Numbered from the stretch's first letter, positions 43,695 to 56,569 are shown. The stretch is DNA of 64,000 nucleotides from Macrostomum hystrix (GCA_950097015.1 CATNEN010000024.1:186001-250000); one strand, 5' to 3'. A program made the numbers and translations. The notes: a model not told the origin generated them from the sequence alone.

Positions 43695-46285
43695 CAAATG
43701 AACAGAGAAGGTAGGCTAATGACCAAAACACAAATGACCGAGCCCAAATGACAAAAAACACAAATGAGCATGGAGGAGATAGGCTAATGACCAAAACCCA
43801 AATGACCAGAGAAGAGGTAGGCTAATGACAAAAACACAAATGACCAGGAAAGCGGTAGGCTAATGAAAAAAACACAAATGACCAGGAAAGCGGTAGGCTA
43901 ATGACAAAAACACAAATGACCAGGAAAGCGGTAGGCTAATGACCAAAATCAAGATCACAAGGGAGAAGGTTGGCTAATGACCAAAACACTGATGACCAGA
44001 AAGAAGGAAGGCAAATGACCAAAACACTGATGACCAGAAAGAAGGAAGGCTAATGACCAAAACACTGATGACCAGAAAGAAGGAAGGCTAATGACCAAAA
44101 CACTGATGACCAGAAAGAAGGAAGGCAAATGACCAAAACACTGATGACCAGAGAGAAGGAAGGCTAATGACCAAAACACTAATGACCAGAGAGAAGGAAG
44201 GCTAATGACCAAAACACTGATGACCAGAGAGAAGGAAGGCTAATGACCAAAACACTAATGACCAGAGAGAAGGAAGGCAAATGACCAAAACACTAATGAC
44301 CAGAGAGAAGGAAGGCAAATGACCAAAACACTGATGACCAGAGAGAAGGAAGGCAAATGACGAAAACACTAATGACCAGAGAGAAGGAAGGCTAATGACC
44401 AAAACACTAATGACCAGAGAGAAGGAAGGCAAATGACCAAAACACTAATGACCAGAGAGAAGGAAGGCAAATGACGAAAACACTAATGACCAGAGAGAAG
44501 GAAGGCTAATGACCAAAACACTGATGACCAGAGAGAAGGAAGGCAAATGACGAAAACACTAATGACCAGAGAGAAGGAAGGCAAATGACCAAAACACTAA
44601 TGACCAGAGAGAAGGAAGGCAAATGACGAAAACACTGATGACCAGAGAGAAGGAAGGCAAATGACCAAAACACTAATGACCAGAGAGAAGGAAGGCAAAT
44701 GACGAAAACACTAATGACCAGAGAGAAGGAAGGCTAATGACCAAAACACTGATGACCAGAGAGAAGGAAGGCAAATGACGAAAACACTAATGACCAGAGA
44801 GAAGGAAGGCAAATGACCAAAACACTAATGACCAGAGAGAAGGAAGGCAAATGACGAAAACACTGATGACCAGAGAGAAGGAAGGCAAATGACCAAAACA
44901 CTGATGACCAGAGAGAAGGAAGGCTAATGACCAAAACACTAATGACCAGAGAGAAGGAAGGCAAATGACCAAAACACTAATGACCAGAGAGAAGGAAGGC
45001 AAATGACCAAAACACTAATGACCAGAGAGAAGGAAGGCAAATGACCAAAACACTGATGACCAGAGAGAAGGAAGGCAAATGACCAAAACACTAATGACCA
45101 GAGAGAAGGAAGGGCAAATGACCAAAACACTAATGACCAGAGAGAAGGAAGGCAAATGACGAAAACACTAATGACCAGAGAGAAGGAAGGCAAATGACCA
45201 AAACACTAATGACCAGAGAGAAGGAAGGCTAATGACCAAAACACTGATGACCAGAGAGAAGGAAGGCAAATGACCAAAACACTAATGACCAGAGAGAAGG
45301 AAGGCAAATGACCAAAACACTAATGACCAGAGAGAAGGAAGGCAAATGACCAAAACACTGATGACCAGAGAGAAGGAAGGCAAATGACCAAAACACTGAT
45401 GACCAGAGAGAAGGAAGGCTAATGACCAAAACACTGATGACCAGAGAGAAGGAAGGCAAATGACCAAAACACTGATGACCAGAGAGAAGGAAGGCTAATG
45501 ACCAAAACACTAATGACCAGAGAGAAGGAAGGCTAATGACCAAAACACTAATGACCAGAGAGAAGGAAGGCAAATGACCAAAACACTAATGACCAGAGAG
45601 AAGGAAGGCTAATGACCAAAACACTGATGACCAGAGAGAAGGAAGGCAAATGACCAAAACACTAATGACCAGAGAGAAGGAAGGCAAATGACCAAAACAC
45701 TAATGACCAGAGAGAAGGAAGGCTAATGACCAAAACACTAATGACCAGAGAGAAGGAAGGCAAATGACGAAAACACTAATGACCAGAGAGAAGGAAGGCA
45801 AATGACGAAAACACTAATGACCAGAGAGAAGGAAGGCTAATGACCAAAACACTGATGACCAGAGAGAAGGAAGGCAAATGACCAAAACACTAATGACCAG
45901 AGAGAAGGAAGGCAAATGACCAAAACACTAATGACCAGAGAGAAGGAAGGCAAATGACCAAAACACTGATGACCAGAGAGAAGGAAGGCAAATGACCAAA
46001 ACACTAATGACCAGAGAGAAGGAAGGCAAATGACGAAAACACTAATGACCAGAGAGAAGGAAGGCAAATGACCAAAACACTAATGACCAGAGAGAAGGAA
46101 GGCAAATGACGAAAACACTAATGACCAGAGAGAAGGAAGGCAAATGACCAAAACACTAATGACCAGAGAGAAGGAAGGCAAATGACCAAAACACTGATGA
46201 CCAGAGAGAAGGAAGGCAAATGACCAAAACACTGATGACCAGAGAGAAGGAAGGCAAATGACGAAAACACTAATGACCAGAGAGA
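43695..46285. repeat. 38-bp minisatellite, 2.6 kb
   Basis: About 65 copies of a 38-bp unit (GACCAGAGAGAAGGAAGGCA then AATGACCAAAACACTAAT). The left 250 bp (43695-43970) holds older, divergent units (GACCAGGAAAGCGGTAGGCT). It shares ATGACCAG-GAG-GG-GGCAA spacing with the neighbouring array at 47295-49360, so the two may be related. Minus-strand frames are repeat artefacts. Confidence 0.96.
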
Positions 46286-47290
46286 ACTAAGTAGATATTA
46301 CCGATTAAAATGATCAGTAAGGAAGAGAAAGAACTATAGAAATAATCATGTGTTTGTGTAAAATCTTATCAGATAGTATTTTAAGGCAACAAAAAAAGTC
46401 GGTGAATTTTAGGATTATGTATGTGTTACAACCAATTATGAATGGGATCAGAATACACAGAAAATATCCCAATATCAATTTTGTGTTTCATTGGACAAAA
46501 AACACAGGCTGAAATAAAATGCGGGCTGCAAGAATTAAGAATGAAATTGCCAGACAGAAGACGCGATGACGGCAAGGAGGCAAGGAGCGTGGTGGAAGAG
46601 GAGCAGCTGACGCAACTGGTCACGCAGAGCATGACATCAGGCGTTATATATATTTGGCCTAAAATTGAATCCGCTTACAGCCACTGAGCCTAGGCTGTAT
46701 TGATTCTCGATTTCTCTGTTGAAACTTGCGCTCGATTAAACGTTTAATTAAAAATCTAGCTACCCTCCCAATATGTGACGTCGAAATTGCAATCTTAAAA
46801 ACATAAAAGTTTTCCTACCATGATGGTAACCTGATATTTTTAACTGGTTAAAGAATAAGCAAGCTGTTGCAATATATATTGTTTTTTTTCTATTTTAGCC
46901 AGACCTCCCATTGTAAAGCGGTTTTTAGCCAAAAATATGCTTAGCTAGATTTGCAGCATTCGTTTTAGACTACTAGTAGTAGAATTGTAAGAAAACTGCG
47001 AAAAGTTCTAGAATTATTCCATTTCACTGCCATAGAAAAAACTAACCTTAGAAATGAAGAATGAAGCCGAAAAGCATTTACAAATCTGTTACTTTTATAC
47101 GTTTGTTTTTAAAATTCCAGCGCTTTAAAAATGCATTCTAAAATCAGCAACACAATTAAACAGACCAGTATATTTTTCTTTGTGCAAACTGCTTTTAAAC
47201 ATTTAAACTACAACTAGGATGCTGAAGAAACCAAAAGTACAATCGAGACAAATGACTGCAAATGGATGTGACAAGAAATTAAATTTTATT
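46286..47290. other. Single-copy DNA
   Basis: The plus frame 46442-46687 includes a GC-richer patch (46555-46640) that could be a relic exon, but it has no splice support or recognisable domain. The rest is AT-rich. Confidence 0.35.
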
Positions 47291-47294
47291 ATTG

Positions 47295-49360
47295 ACTAAC
47301 TAAAATGACCAGGGAGGGATAATGACTAACTAAAATCACCAGGGAGGGGCAATGAATAACTGACATGACCAGGGAGGGGCAATGAATAACTGACATGACC
47401 AGGGAGGGCAATGAATAACTGACATGACCAGGGAGGGCAATGAATAACTGACATGACCAGGGAGGCCAATGAATAACTGACATGACCAGGGAGGGGCAAT
47501 GAATAACTGACATGACCAGGGAGGGGCAATGAATAACTGACATGACCAGGGAGGCCAATGAATAACTGACATGACCAGGGAGGGCAATGAATAACTGACA
47601 TGACCAGGGAGGGGCAATGAATAACTGACATGAGCAGGGAGGGGCAATGAATAACTGACATGACCAGGGAGGCCAATGAATAACTGACATGACCAGGGAG
47701 GGGCAATGAATAACTGACATGACCAGGGAGGCCAATGAATAACTGACATGACCAGGGAGGCCAATGAATAACTGACATGACCAGGGAGGGCAATGAATAA
47801 CTGACATGACCAGGGAGGGGCAATGAATAACTGACATGACCAGGGAGGGCAATGAATAACTGACATGACCAGGGAGGCCAATGAATAACTGACATGACCA
47901 GGGAGGGCAATGAATAACTGACATGACCAGGGAGGGGCAATGAATAACTGACATGACCAGGGAGGGGCAATGAATAACTGACATGACCAGGGAGGGCAAT
48001 GAATAACTGACATGACCAGGGAGGGCAATGAATAACTGACATGACCAGGGAGGCCAATGAATAACTGACATGACCAGGGAGGGGCAATGAATAACTGACA
48101 TGACCAGGGAGGGGCAATGAATAACTGACATGACCAGGGAGGCCAATGAATAACTGACATGACCAGGGAGGGCAATGAATAACTGACATGACCAGGGAGG
48201 GGCAATGAATAACTGACATGAGCAGGGAGGGGCAATGAATAACTGACATGACCAGGGAGGCCAATGAATAACTGACATGACCAGGGAGGGGCAATGAATA
48301 ACTGACATGACCAGGGAGGCCAATGAATAACTGACATGACCAGGGAGGGCAATGAATAACTGACATGACCAGGGAGGGCAATGAATAACTGACATGACCA
48401 GGGAGGCCAATGAATAACTGACATGACCAGGGAGGGGCAATGAATAACTGACATGACCAGGGAGGGGCAATGAATAACTGACATGACCAGGGAGGCCAAT
48501 GAATAACTGACATGACCAGGGAGGGCAATGAATAACTGACATGACCAGGGAGGGGCAATGAATAACTGACATGAGCAGGGAGGGGCAATGAATAACTGAC
48601 ATGACCAGGGAGGGCAATGAATAACTGACATGACCAGGGAGGGGCAATGAATAACTGACATGACCAGGGAGGGCAATGAATAACTGACATGACCAGGGAG
48701 GGGCAATGAATAACTGACATGACCAGGGAGGGCAATGAATAACTGACATGACCAGGGAGGGCAATGAATAACTGACATGACCAGGGAGGGGCAATGAATA
48801 ACTGACATGACCAGGGAGGGCAATGAATAACTGACATGACCAGGTAGGGGCAATGAATAACTGACATGACCAGGGAGGGGCAATGAATAACTGACATGAC
48901 CAGGGAGGGGCAATGAATAACTGACATGACCAGGGAGGGGCAATGAATAACTGACATGACCAGGGAGGGCAATGAATAACTGACATTACCAGGGAGGGGC
49001 AATGAATAACTGACATGACCAGGGAGGGCCAATGAATAACTGACATGACCAGGGAGGGCAATGAATAACTGACATGACCAGGGAGGGCCAATGAATAACT
49101 GACATGACCAGGGAGGGCAATGAATAACTGACATGACCAGGGAGGGGCAATGAATAACTGACATGACCAGGGAGGGCAGTGAATAACTGACATGACCAGG
49201 GAGGGGCAATGAATAACTGACATGACCAGGGAGGGCCAATGAATAACTGACATGACCAGGGAGGGCCAATGAATAACTGACATGACCAGGGAGGGCCAAT
49301 GAATAACTGACATGACCAGGGAGGGGTAATGAATAACTGACATGACCAGGGAGGGGTAAG
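47295..49360. repeat. 29-30-bp minisatellite, 2.1 kb
   Basis: About 70 copies with the core GCAATGAATAACTGACATGA then CCAGGGAGG, differing in the length of the G run (GGGG, GGG, GGCC). The mixture of 29 and 30 bp makes frames shift repeatedly, which produces the long overlapping minus frames. It ends about 180 bp from the MRPS31 stop codon. A block of about 15 units repeats near 47480-47860, 47950-48360 and 48440. Confidence 0.96.
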
Positions 49361-49536
49361 GGGGCACAGATAGGCCTCAAGTGCTTAGGTAGGGGGGTAG
49401 CTAGCCAGAGAATGCAGGACAAAAAGTCTAGAGAAATCCCAACAGAACTCTTTTACAGTAGTTTGAACGAACATTAGTTACACAGTGAGTAATGCAAAGC
49501 ATACAAAAGACTTTCCCAATGGTGCAAAGTAAACAG

Positions 49537-50284
49537 TTAATTGTCAACCGACTGGTCGTAGGCCACTTGAATCTGATCCATCTTGTCGGCAAAATAGCGT
49601 TTGAACCACTCCAGGTGTTCGACCTTCTCAGCCACTGTGAGGTGGTGATTCTTGGACAGGCCGATGCAGACAGTCTCCATGAAGTGCCGCACGGGACCAG
49701 TCTTGGGCACCCAGTCCTGCAAGTGGCGCTCCAGCATGACGTGGCGCTGAAATGACAGCTGAGAATCTGGCTCTAGCTCGCAACCCTGCTCATTATCGAT
49801 GGGATAATGCCATAGCTTGCCCTCTGCGGTCAGCTGGATTAGCTCCTGCCAGGGATTGACAGCCGGCCTCAGAAACACTCGGGCCCAGTCGTTTCTGGCG
49901 CAAGCGTCGTAGGTTGGATTCAGCTGCTTAGCAACTGGCTGAGAGGCGGCTGAGTTCAACTGCTTCGGCGAGGCCGCCGGCTCCGTGACGCGGCCCCAGT
50001 GCTGAGAGCTGGCCGGCTGCTTCCTGTCGACCCTCTTCTTTGTCCTGTCGCTGGCGATGATCAGCTCGGCGTCGTCGGGCCGCAGATCCAGCGGGCTGAC
50101 GCCGGAGCGCAGAAATTTGGCATCGTCTGGCGTTAGGCTCAGGTGGCGCATGTTAGCCGCAGCCAGAGCTTCCGCTGCTGCAGCAGCCGCCGCGGCAGCC
50201 GCCTTTGCTTGATAGGAGGCCTCTGCGGCTGCGTCAACCACTGGGTCGTCCTGGCTAAGCGACTGTTCGTCCTTTTTAGCTGGC
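49537..50284 (-). CDS. MRPS31: Mitochondrial ribosomal protein S31, main exon
   Basis: A component of the mitochondrial small ribosomal subunit. The exon encodes at least 240 residues. The C-terminal half has the family core: KLWHYPIDNEQG, then FQRHVMLERHLQDWVPKTGP, RHFMETVCIGLSKN and EKVEHLEWFKRYFADK, matching the W-x-F/Y-P-I-D-N-E-x-G and G-P-I-x-H-F-M-E-L-V-x-x-G-L-S-K-N signatures of animal MRPS31. The N-terminal part has an alanine-rich helix (about 10 consecutive Ala) and low conservation, usual for this family. Acceptor GCCAG|GCCAGC at 50284 is my choice. An alternative is GAACAG|TCGCTT at about 50266. The first exon, with the targeting peptide, is not secure: a short ATGGGATTCTATAAG|GTTAGT at 50439-50425 fits the alternative acceptor in phase 0. 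The stop is TAA at 49537. Confidence 0.88.
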
Positions 50285-52840
50285 CTGGCATGATGGAAGA
50301 CAGGAAAAAGACTATTGGTATTGCTAGCTTTTGGCCAATGCCCTCAACTGCCTACTCACAATAGCAAGTAAGGTCTGTCATTGCAAACAATAATTCATGC
50401 CAGAGTTAAAGAAGCAGCACTAACCTTATAGAATCCCATGTTAGCTTGTTTATGGGAAAAGTCTTGCCTTGTCTAGTGAAGCATCGATTTTGCACACCAG
50501 ATGCACATTTCGATTTCAATGAAGAGTGCATCAGAATGTCCAGGTGAGTTAGGCATCTTGAGAGGTACATTTCTATATCTGTAAATTATATATATGAGAT
50601 TATGAGGGCTCTAAATTTCCATGAAACAAAAAATGGTAACATAGGGACAATTTTCAGCATCTTAAACAATCATTCTATAATAACTGAATGAATATGCACT
50701 TACTAATATGTACCAGAAAATTGTTCAAGAAATCATTATAAACTGGATAGCAGGCTACTAGCTAGCTAGTTTAATGAATCCTTTTAGTAGGGGGCCTAGC
50801 TTTAGACAAAATGTGTCATATTTTTCTCATAAAAATTATATGTAAAAGTATAATGATTTTTCTTGTAACATGGCATACAAAAGAGCAACTAGCAGCTGAA
50901 TAGCTATCTTTACTTCTAAGGTCATGAACATAATCCATCTGTTGAGAGTTGCTTGTCCCAAAAATATGTGATTCTAAGGTTCATTAATGTTAAAGTACAA
51001 TAACTCTAAAACACCTTTACCCATTGAACTCAAGCCTAATATAAATAACAGAAAGTTCTATAAATTCTATTAGTATTTCAATATTTGTAGCCTTTTAAAT
51101 ACATAAAAGTATTTATGCATATCTTTAGGAAGGTAAAAGATTCTAAAGGAAGATGAAAGTTAAAATTGGCCACCATTAGAAATAGCTAAAGTATATAAAA
51201 TACTCAGACCATAGATATAAATTTTAATAAAATGTGAGACATGTTTTCTTACTGTATTTTTTGTGTTTTACCACATTTTTCTATGTTGCTAGACATGGAC
51301 ATAGCCATAGTATAAATGCATTTGTCATTGACTTATAAGCAAGAGCTAGATAATCTCAACTTATTAATGTTTAAAAAAATATATATAATGCCCAGGTTGG
51401 TTCAAGGTAAAGTGCAAAGGGTGGCTGGATCACTCCACAGCTTATTTTAGGCTTTTTAAGTTTGATATGTGACAATATTAGACAGTGAAAGGAGCAATAA
51501 TTAAAAATAATTTTAAGTACAACACAAGCATAAAAGTCTAGGGTGACTAATAAATCTGCTCTCTTTTATTGAACCAATAGGAAAACATAAAAAAAAATAT
51601 TTTTAGCAAAAATTATATATACTTTAGTCCATTAGGGAAGAAGCAATGTTTTTTTAGAGTAGTGTACTCTAGCAGTGGCATATACTGATATAGTTGCTCG
51701 ATACTCAGAACCAGCACAGTCATGAATCACTAGGCATAGGCCTACTTCATTAATTTTTTGACATAATATTTTTGTGCAGAAATATTTTGTTCCCAAATCG
51801 AACTAAATGATTGTATCGCTAAAGATGTTTTAAAAATAATTTTCAGAGGCTTTAGAATTATCAAGTTTTCAAATTTTCTAATAACTAAGCTAAAAATTAC
51901 TTTTCAAAATATTTTTGGATATGAACCATAGCGTATTATGCCATGTTTCTACTAGCATGTACATCATATGCAGCTATGTCCTATACCAACAAACAACAGG
52001 TGCTGAGGAGCGTGTGCGTCATAGATACCGATGAAGTCCTAGGAGTTACACTTACACGTCTTGTTGGCGTCAGGAGGATTGTCTACATAATTCAAATTTT
52101 CTAAGAAACAAGTGCTTAAGTGAAACAAGAACTGGTATTAGGTCTACTGCATTATCCTGGGATCAGTCAAACGCAATATTTTACTTTAAAGGCAATTTCT
52201 ACTAATAAAGATTATACAATATAGGCACATTTTGGGGAGAGTAAAAGTAAAAATATTTGCAGGAACCTTTGTGCTTTTAAATAGTGATTTTTTGTTAACT
52301 ACGCGGCCGGCGCGGCGTATAAATAGCCAAATAATAAATAGGGTACTTTGCGTTACTTGCGCTACTTGCACTAATAGGTAAATAGGCAATACGCTATCTG
52401 TTAATAAGACAGGCTTTCTTTGATTCGTTAAGTCTCTTATAGTATGTATGATGTATGAGTTTGCTATTCTTTATTGTGGGACTTTTTCACTATGTTTTTG
52501 TCTGTGGTCTGAACTCTGAATATAGGCCTACAGGCTTTATAAATTAAGGCACTTAGTGATTGTAAATAATTCTAATCTTACATTTATGTATATTGCCTCT
52601 CGTCATATAATAGTATTAGGCCTAACAGCTCCCGTCATAAGTGATTAGACAGTTTGTCATCTGAATAGCAATGCCTAACTTTCTATAGTTTTTCTATTGA
52701 ATAAGAGCAGGCTCACTAAATATAATGTTTTAGTTTCTCACAAACTTTAAATACTGCGAGAGAATGGTAAACAGCTTTTGTTTTCACATAGGTATTTTAT
52801 ACAGAGCAGAGCATAGTAAGATGTGTGAGAGTCCCACTTG
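50285..52840. other. AT-rich intergenic DNA
   Basis: About 2.5 kb, low in GC and free of long frames. A short plus-strand ATG frame at 50452-50543 ends at a consensus donor (CCAG|GTGAGT) and is discussed as a finding. Nothing else is supportable. Confidence 0.45.
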
Positions 52841-52847
52841 AGTCAAT

Positions 52848-54960
52848 GGTTTATGGAATTTTCGTCAACTTTTTTTTCGTCAACTTGGTTGACGAATGTT
52901 CCAACCCTCATTTCTGCAGTTGACGAATATTCCAAATCTTCCATTGCCTGTTGACGAAAGTTCCACAGACAGACTGAAGGCATCGGAGAACTTAGTGCCT
53001 TTGTGCACGATTTATTGCGTATTCAACATGTGTTTGTGACGTTGTTTCTTTAATTTAATGTAATTTTAATATGCAAGTTTGAATTATGTGAAGCGCTTCA
53101 GATGGTTATTGCACTAATAAAATTGTACTGTAAATGTAAATCAATGTGCACTGTAGATGGCTTGGAAGATTAGAGTGCGAGAAGAGAAGAACTTATGTGC
53201 ACAGTGAAAGTCTTAAATAGTGACAACCTTACAATCTGAGCATGAACTAGCAAGCAGATGTACATGACTTGCGAGTTGGCATATGAACAGTGTGCACTGT
53301 GCAGTGTCTAACACAATTTAGAGAGAATGTGCCAGGTGCCACTGATTTGTAGAGTATTTATACACTTGTACACACTCTTTTGTTTTGCTGTCACTCGCAC
53401 GGAATGAACAACAATATCGACAACTGCGTTGTGTGCCATCTTCTGTTTCTGACGAATGTACAGCGGACTACACTCTCATCAAGTCGGGTCTGGTTTATGG
53501 ACGGTACTTTTGAAGTTGTGAGGGAGCCGATTAGACAGCTTTACACGGTCCACTGCTACATCCGCCAAGGAGAAACAGCAAAGCAGGTGGTCTTGGCATT
53601 TGCTTTAATGTCTGGGAAGGCTCTACATGACTACCTGGCAGTCTTCCAGCACCTTAGAAGCCTACTACTGAACGGCAGTCTTCCGCAGGCATTCGTTCTG
53701 GACTTTGAATGTGCCGCATGGCAGGTTCCAACGTGTCGTCTTTCCTGAAGCAACACTGAAGGGCTGCCTGTTCCATTACGCACAGGCCGTGTTCCGTCGC
53801 ATTCAACAGGCTGGCCTCCAGCAGGCATATATAGCAGATCCTGGTACGAACACTTTCTGCCGGATGCTCATGGCGCTGCCATATCTCCCGGCCGAGCACA
53901 TGGAAGAGGGCCTGGTACAGATTGTTGCTGGAATTGTCAAACCACGCCTTCTCGAAGTCGCAGAGTACGTCGATGCCACCTGGTTAAACAGCCCAGTGTT
54001 CAAACGCGAGGAACTGAGCGTCTACAACCAGACCATTCGCACGAACAATGAGTGTGAGGGGTGGCATCGGCGATTGAAGCAACGAGCAGAGCGAGGTAAC
54101 ATCAGCCTGTACCCCTTGTTGCAGCTACTGCACAATGAGGCTCTCATGGTGCCAGTTCAGGCAGCACTGGTGCAGCAAGGGCAGACTCAATGGCAGCATC
54201 GCGGTCGATACAATAAGGTGCTAGAACTGGCAGACCGGCATTGGTGTAATTATCGTGACGGCCATCTTACTATCCTCAGGCTTTTGGTGGAATGCTCCCG
54301 GCTAAATCACGTTCCGAAATTCGGTCAGAGAGGACAATGAATACTGTTTTATGAGACGAAGACTATATGCTTTTATTAATTTTACTACTATATTTACTAA
54401 GTCTATATGCTTATAGTTTTATGAGACGAAGACTATATGCTATTAGACTATATATTATGCTTTTATTGTTAAACTCCATTTTTTAATGTAAACCAGGCTT
54501 ATTGGCTTATTGGTTATTGTCCCAATAGCCCAACCCTCACCGGCTCCACAACATGAGGCCAAGCTATATTGTACAATATTTATACTGTAACTGCATGTTT
54601 GTACTGCAACTTGTATCTTGTCAACGTTTTAAAATTTTTACCATTGAAAATTTGTTCGATCAACTCTTGCAATTTTACCATTCTCGCATTTTTTACCGTT
54701 TTTGAAGTAAAACAATAAACAATAAACAATGACGTGTTTACTGCATTGTTACTGTCGAAGTTAGAAGTGAAAAACGAAAAAGTAAAATGAGGTAAAATGC
54801 GCATCCAATGCTACCCAGTTGACGAAAATTCAACATTTCTCATTGGTAGTTGATGAAGATTCCATTGTTCCTATTGGCAGTTGACGAACATTCCAACTAC
54901 CAATGAATTTTCGTCAACTCTCAGTTGACGAAAAAAAAGTTGACGAAAATTCTAGGATCC
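52848..54960 (+). mobile_element. Mutator-like (MULE) DNA transposon
   Basis: A 2.1-kb element flanked by GAGTCAA on both sides (52841-52847 and 54961-54967), a target duplication of 7 bp, or 9 bp with mismatches. Both ends have inverted GAATTTTCGTCAACTT motifs. Inside each end, GTTGACGAANNTTCC is repeated several times (about 52875-52970 on the left and 54820-54950 on the right), as expected for clustered transposase sites. The interior carries a MULE transposase with one frameshift. The N-terminal DNA-binding part typical of the family is not seen, so the element is probably defective. Confidence 0.85.
53380..54340 (+). pseudogene. MULE transposase, frameshifted
   Basis: Two overlapping plus frames together give a MULE/DDE domain. 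The first (to 53748) contains WFMDGTFEVV (first Asp) and AFVLDFECAAW (second Asp). The second (from about 53720 to 54340) resumes with FPEATLKGCLFHYAQAVFRR and contains TNNECEGWHRRLKQR (catalytic Glu). The break lies near 53718-53727, where a single-base indel separates the frames. All three catalytic acidic residues remain. No N-terminal FLYWCH or other zinc finger precedes it, and the first frame has no good ATG. It is a recent but inactivated copy, or one with an unrecognised intron. Confidence 0.85.
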
Positions 54961-54967
54961 GAGTCAA

Positions 54968-55830
54968 CAACCGCCTGGTCCCCAGCTTAGTGAGCTGGCC
55001 AGTGGTATATCTACCCTTGGACTAGGTGGCTGGGGGTTTGTGTGAATGCATCAGAAATTGTCCTTTCAAAAACTGCTCTGCATGCAGGCCTGGCTGCCAC
55101 ATGGCTCCCCTGCATTGTCTTAGTGGCTAGGCTGACCAATGGATAAGCTGAACAATGTCAATTGTTACGTTGATAGACTAGTGGTAGCCCATGGGTGGCT
55201 GATTGCATCTGTTGTGCCCAGTGTTAGCTACCAAGGTAGATAGCCTCTAGGTTAAAACAATTGGTGTTTGAACAGGTTCTCTCAAATGTAAGATCACTAG
55301 CTTGAGCTTGAGTCTGCCCATTGACACTTGCCCAGGTACCTACTTGTACTTGAACCCTTGGATAACTTTTTCAAATCAAGTGTTAAACATATAAATTTCC
55401 TAATAGTTAGCCAAAAAAAATTAATTTATATATTGTTTGGTCGGAGTAGTGATTGCAATTTCCTTGCTCTCTTCTAATCCTTAGAATCCAAGAACTCTAT
55501 GATCCTGTCCTTTTTAAATCCTTCAAAATTGAAACAATTTATAATCCTGGGATTCAAGCTAATTTTGCCAATTCCTAGAATTAATTCTGTGATTTATATC
55601 AAAAGTGCATAGATATTATTATTACTATCTAGTCACTTAGTACATGTGTGCATTCCTGGTTTTTCCTAAATAAAACAACCAAAATGAGGCACTTAAAAGA
55701 AAGTAAAGCAGAACAGATGGCAGAAAAATATTTGATTGGCTCTATAGAGCTTTGTTCTATGAAAATATGTTTACTTGAAGCATGGTTTTAGTCACTAGTT
55801 ACTAGTCAGTCATTGCAATGTATTGGCAGA
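54968..55830. other. AT-rich single-copy DNA
   Basis: Nothing supportable. Confidence 0.4.
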
Positions 55831-56188
55831 CCTAGGAAGACGAACTCCATTGGCCAGCAAGGCTCTTCAGAGATCGGGTAAAGAAATGAAAACATTGAAG
55901 GGCAAGCCATCTTTGGAAATCATCTGAGAAATGATGATTGATCCTTCCTCAATTGAGGACCAAAAATCAGTAACCTTAGATGGACCTTAGCTCATTTTTT
56001 GGGAAATACTATCTCAGGTTCTGTCTCATCATTATCATGGATCTTCTCAATCTCAGTACCAGATCCAGAAGTAGCACACTGAGATTTGGTCCTGGTCTTG
56101 GACTTGGTGATTGGATAATTCTTACTCTTATGTGCATTGCCCACTGAATTGAAAGTCTGAGACTTAGAGGCAGAACAGTCAATGTTTG
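55831..56188 (-). pseudogene. Probable hAT transposase remnant
   Basis: On the minus strand a 64-codon stop-free stretch ends at 55992 with an acidic linker (EIEKIHDNDETEPEIVF). In another frame, KVTDFWSSIEEGS and then SQMISKDGLPFNVF lead, after one in-frame TGA, to RALLANGVRLP. The order acidic linker, then M-I-x-K-D-G-L-P-F, then L-R-x-x-L-x-x-x-G resembles the region after the BED finger in hAT transposases. Frameshift and stop show it is dead. The family call is from memory of the motif and moderate. Confidence 0.45.
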
Positions 56189-56292
56189 AATAGTTAAGCT
56201 ACAGTGCCTAGATCTGGAGCTTTCTGAGTAGTAAACTCAATTTTCAAACATCCTACAAGCCTTGATAGAACTACCACCAGTGGAGATAACAC

Positions 56293-56569
56293 ATACATGC
56301 GCAACCTCCCAAATCTTAGCCGGCCGTGCGACTTAGTTTTTGCTCTCATTTGCGACTTAGTTCGTTTCATTGCTCTAATTACGACTTAGTTTGCTCTCAT
56401 TTGCTCTTTTTCTCTCCCCTTTTTCCTTTTCTTCACGCCTTCCTTTTTTGTCCCTTGGTCCCCCCTTTGATTTTTTTGCGCTTGGTCGATTGGTTTTTGC
56501 GACTTACCTTGCTTGGCCCTCGTTTCACCCGGCCGTTTCGGCCGGGTCGGCCGGGTGTTGCGCATGTAT
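56293..56569. mobile_element. MITE, 277 bp, 10-bp target duplication
   Basis: Perfect 13-bp terminal inverted repeats, ATACATGCGCAAC and GTTGCGCATGTAT, are bounded on both sides by GAGATAACAC (56283-56292 and 56570-56579). The interior has GCGACTTAG repeats and a GGCCGGGTCGGCCGGG run, with no coding capacity. A 9-11-bp duplication is typical of Mutator-like elements. The termini differ from the MULE at 52848, so another family must mobilise it. Short frames across it are artefacts. Confidence 0.85.

Noticed and set aside
46442-46687. 81-codon plus frame as a small gene
   Set aside because: Only a GC-richer patch of about 80 bp looks coding-like. No homologue recognised and no splice evidence.
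47289-49422. Overlapping 500-700-codon minus frames with VMSVIHCPSL repeats
   Set aside because: They arise from mixed 29/30-bp units that shift frame without making stops. Not coding.
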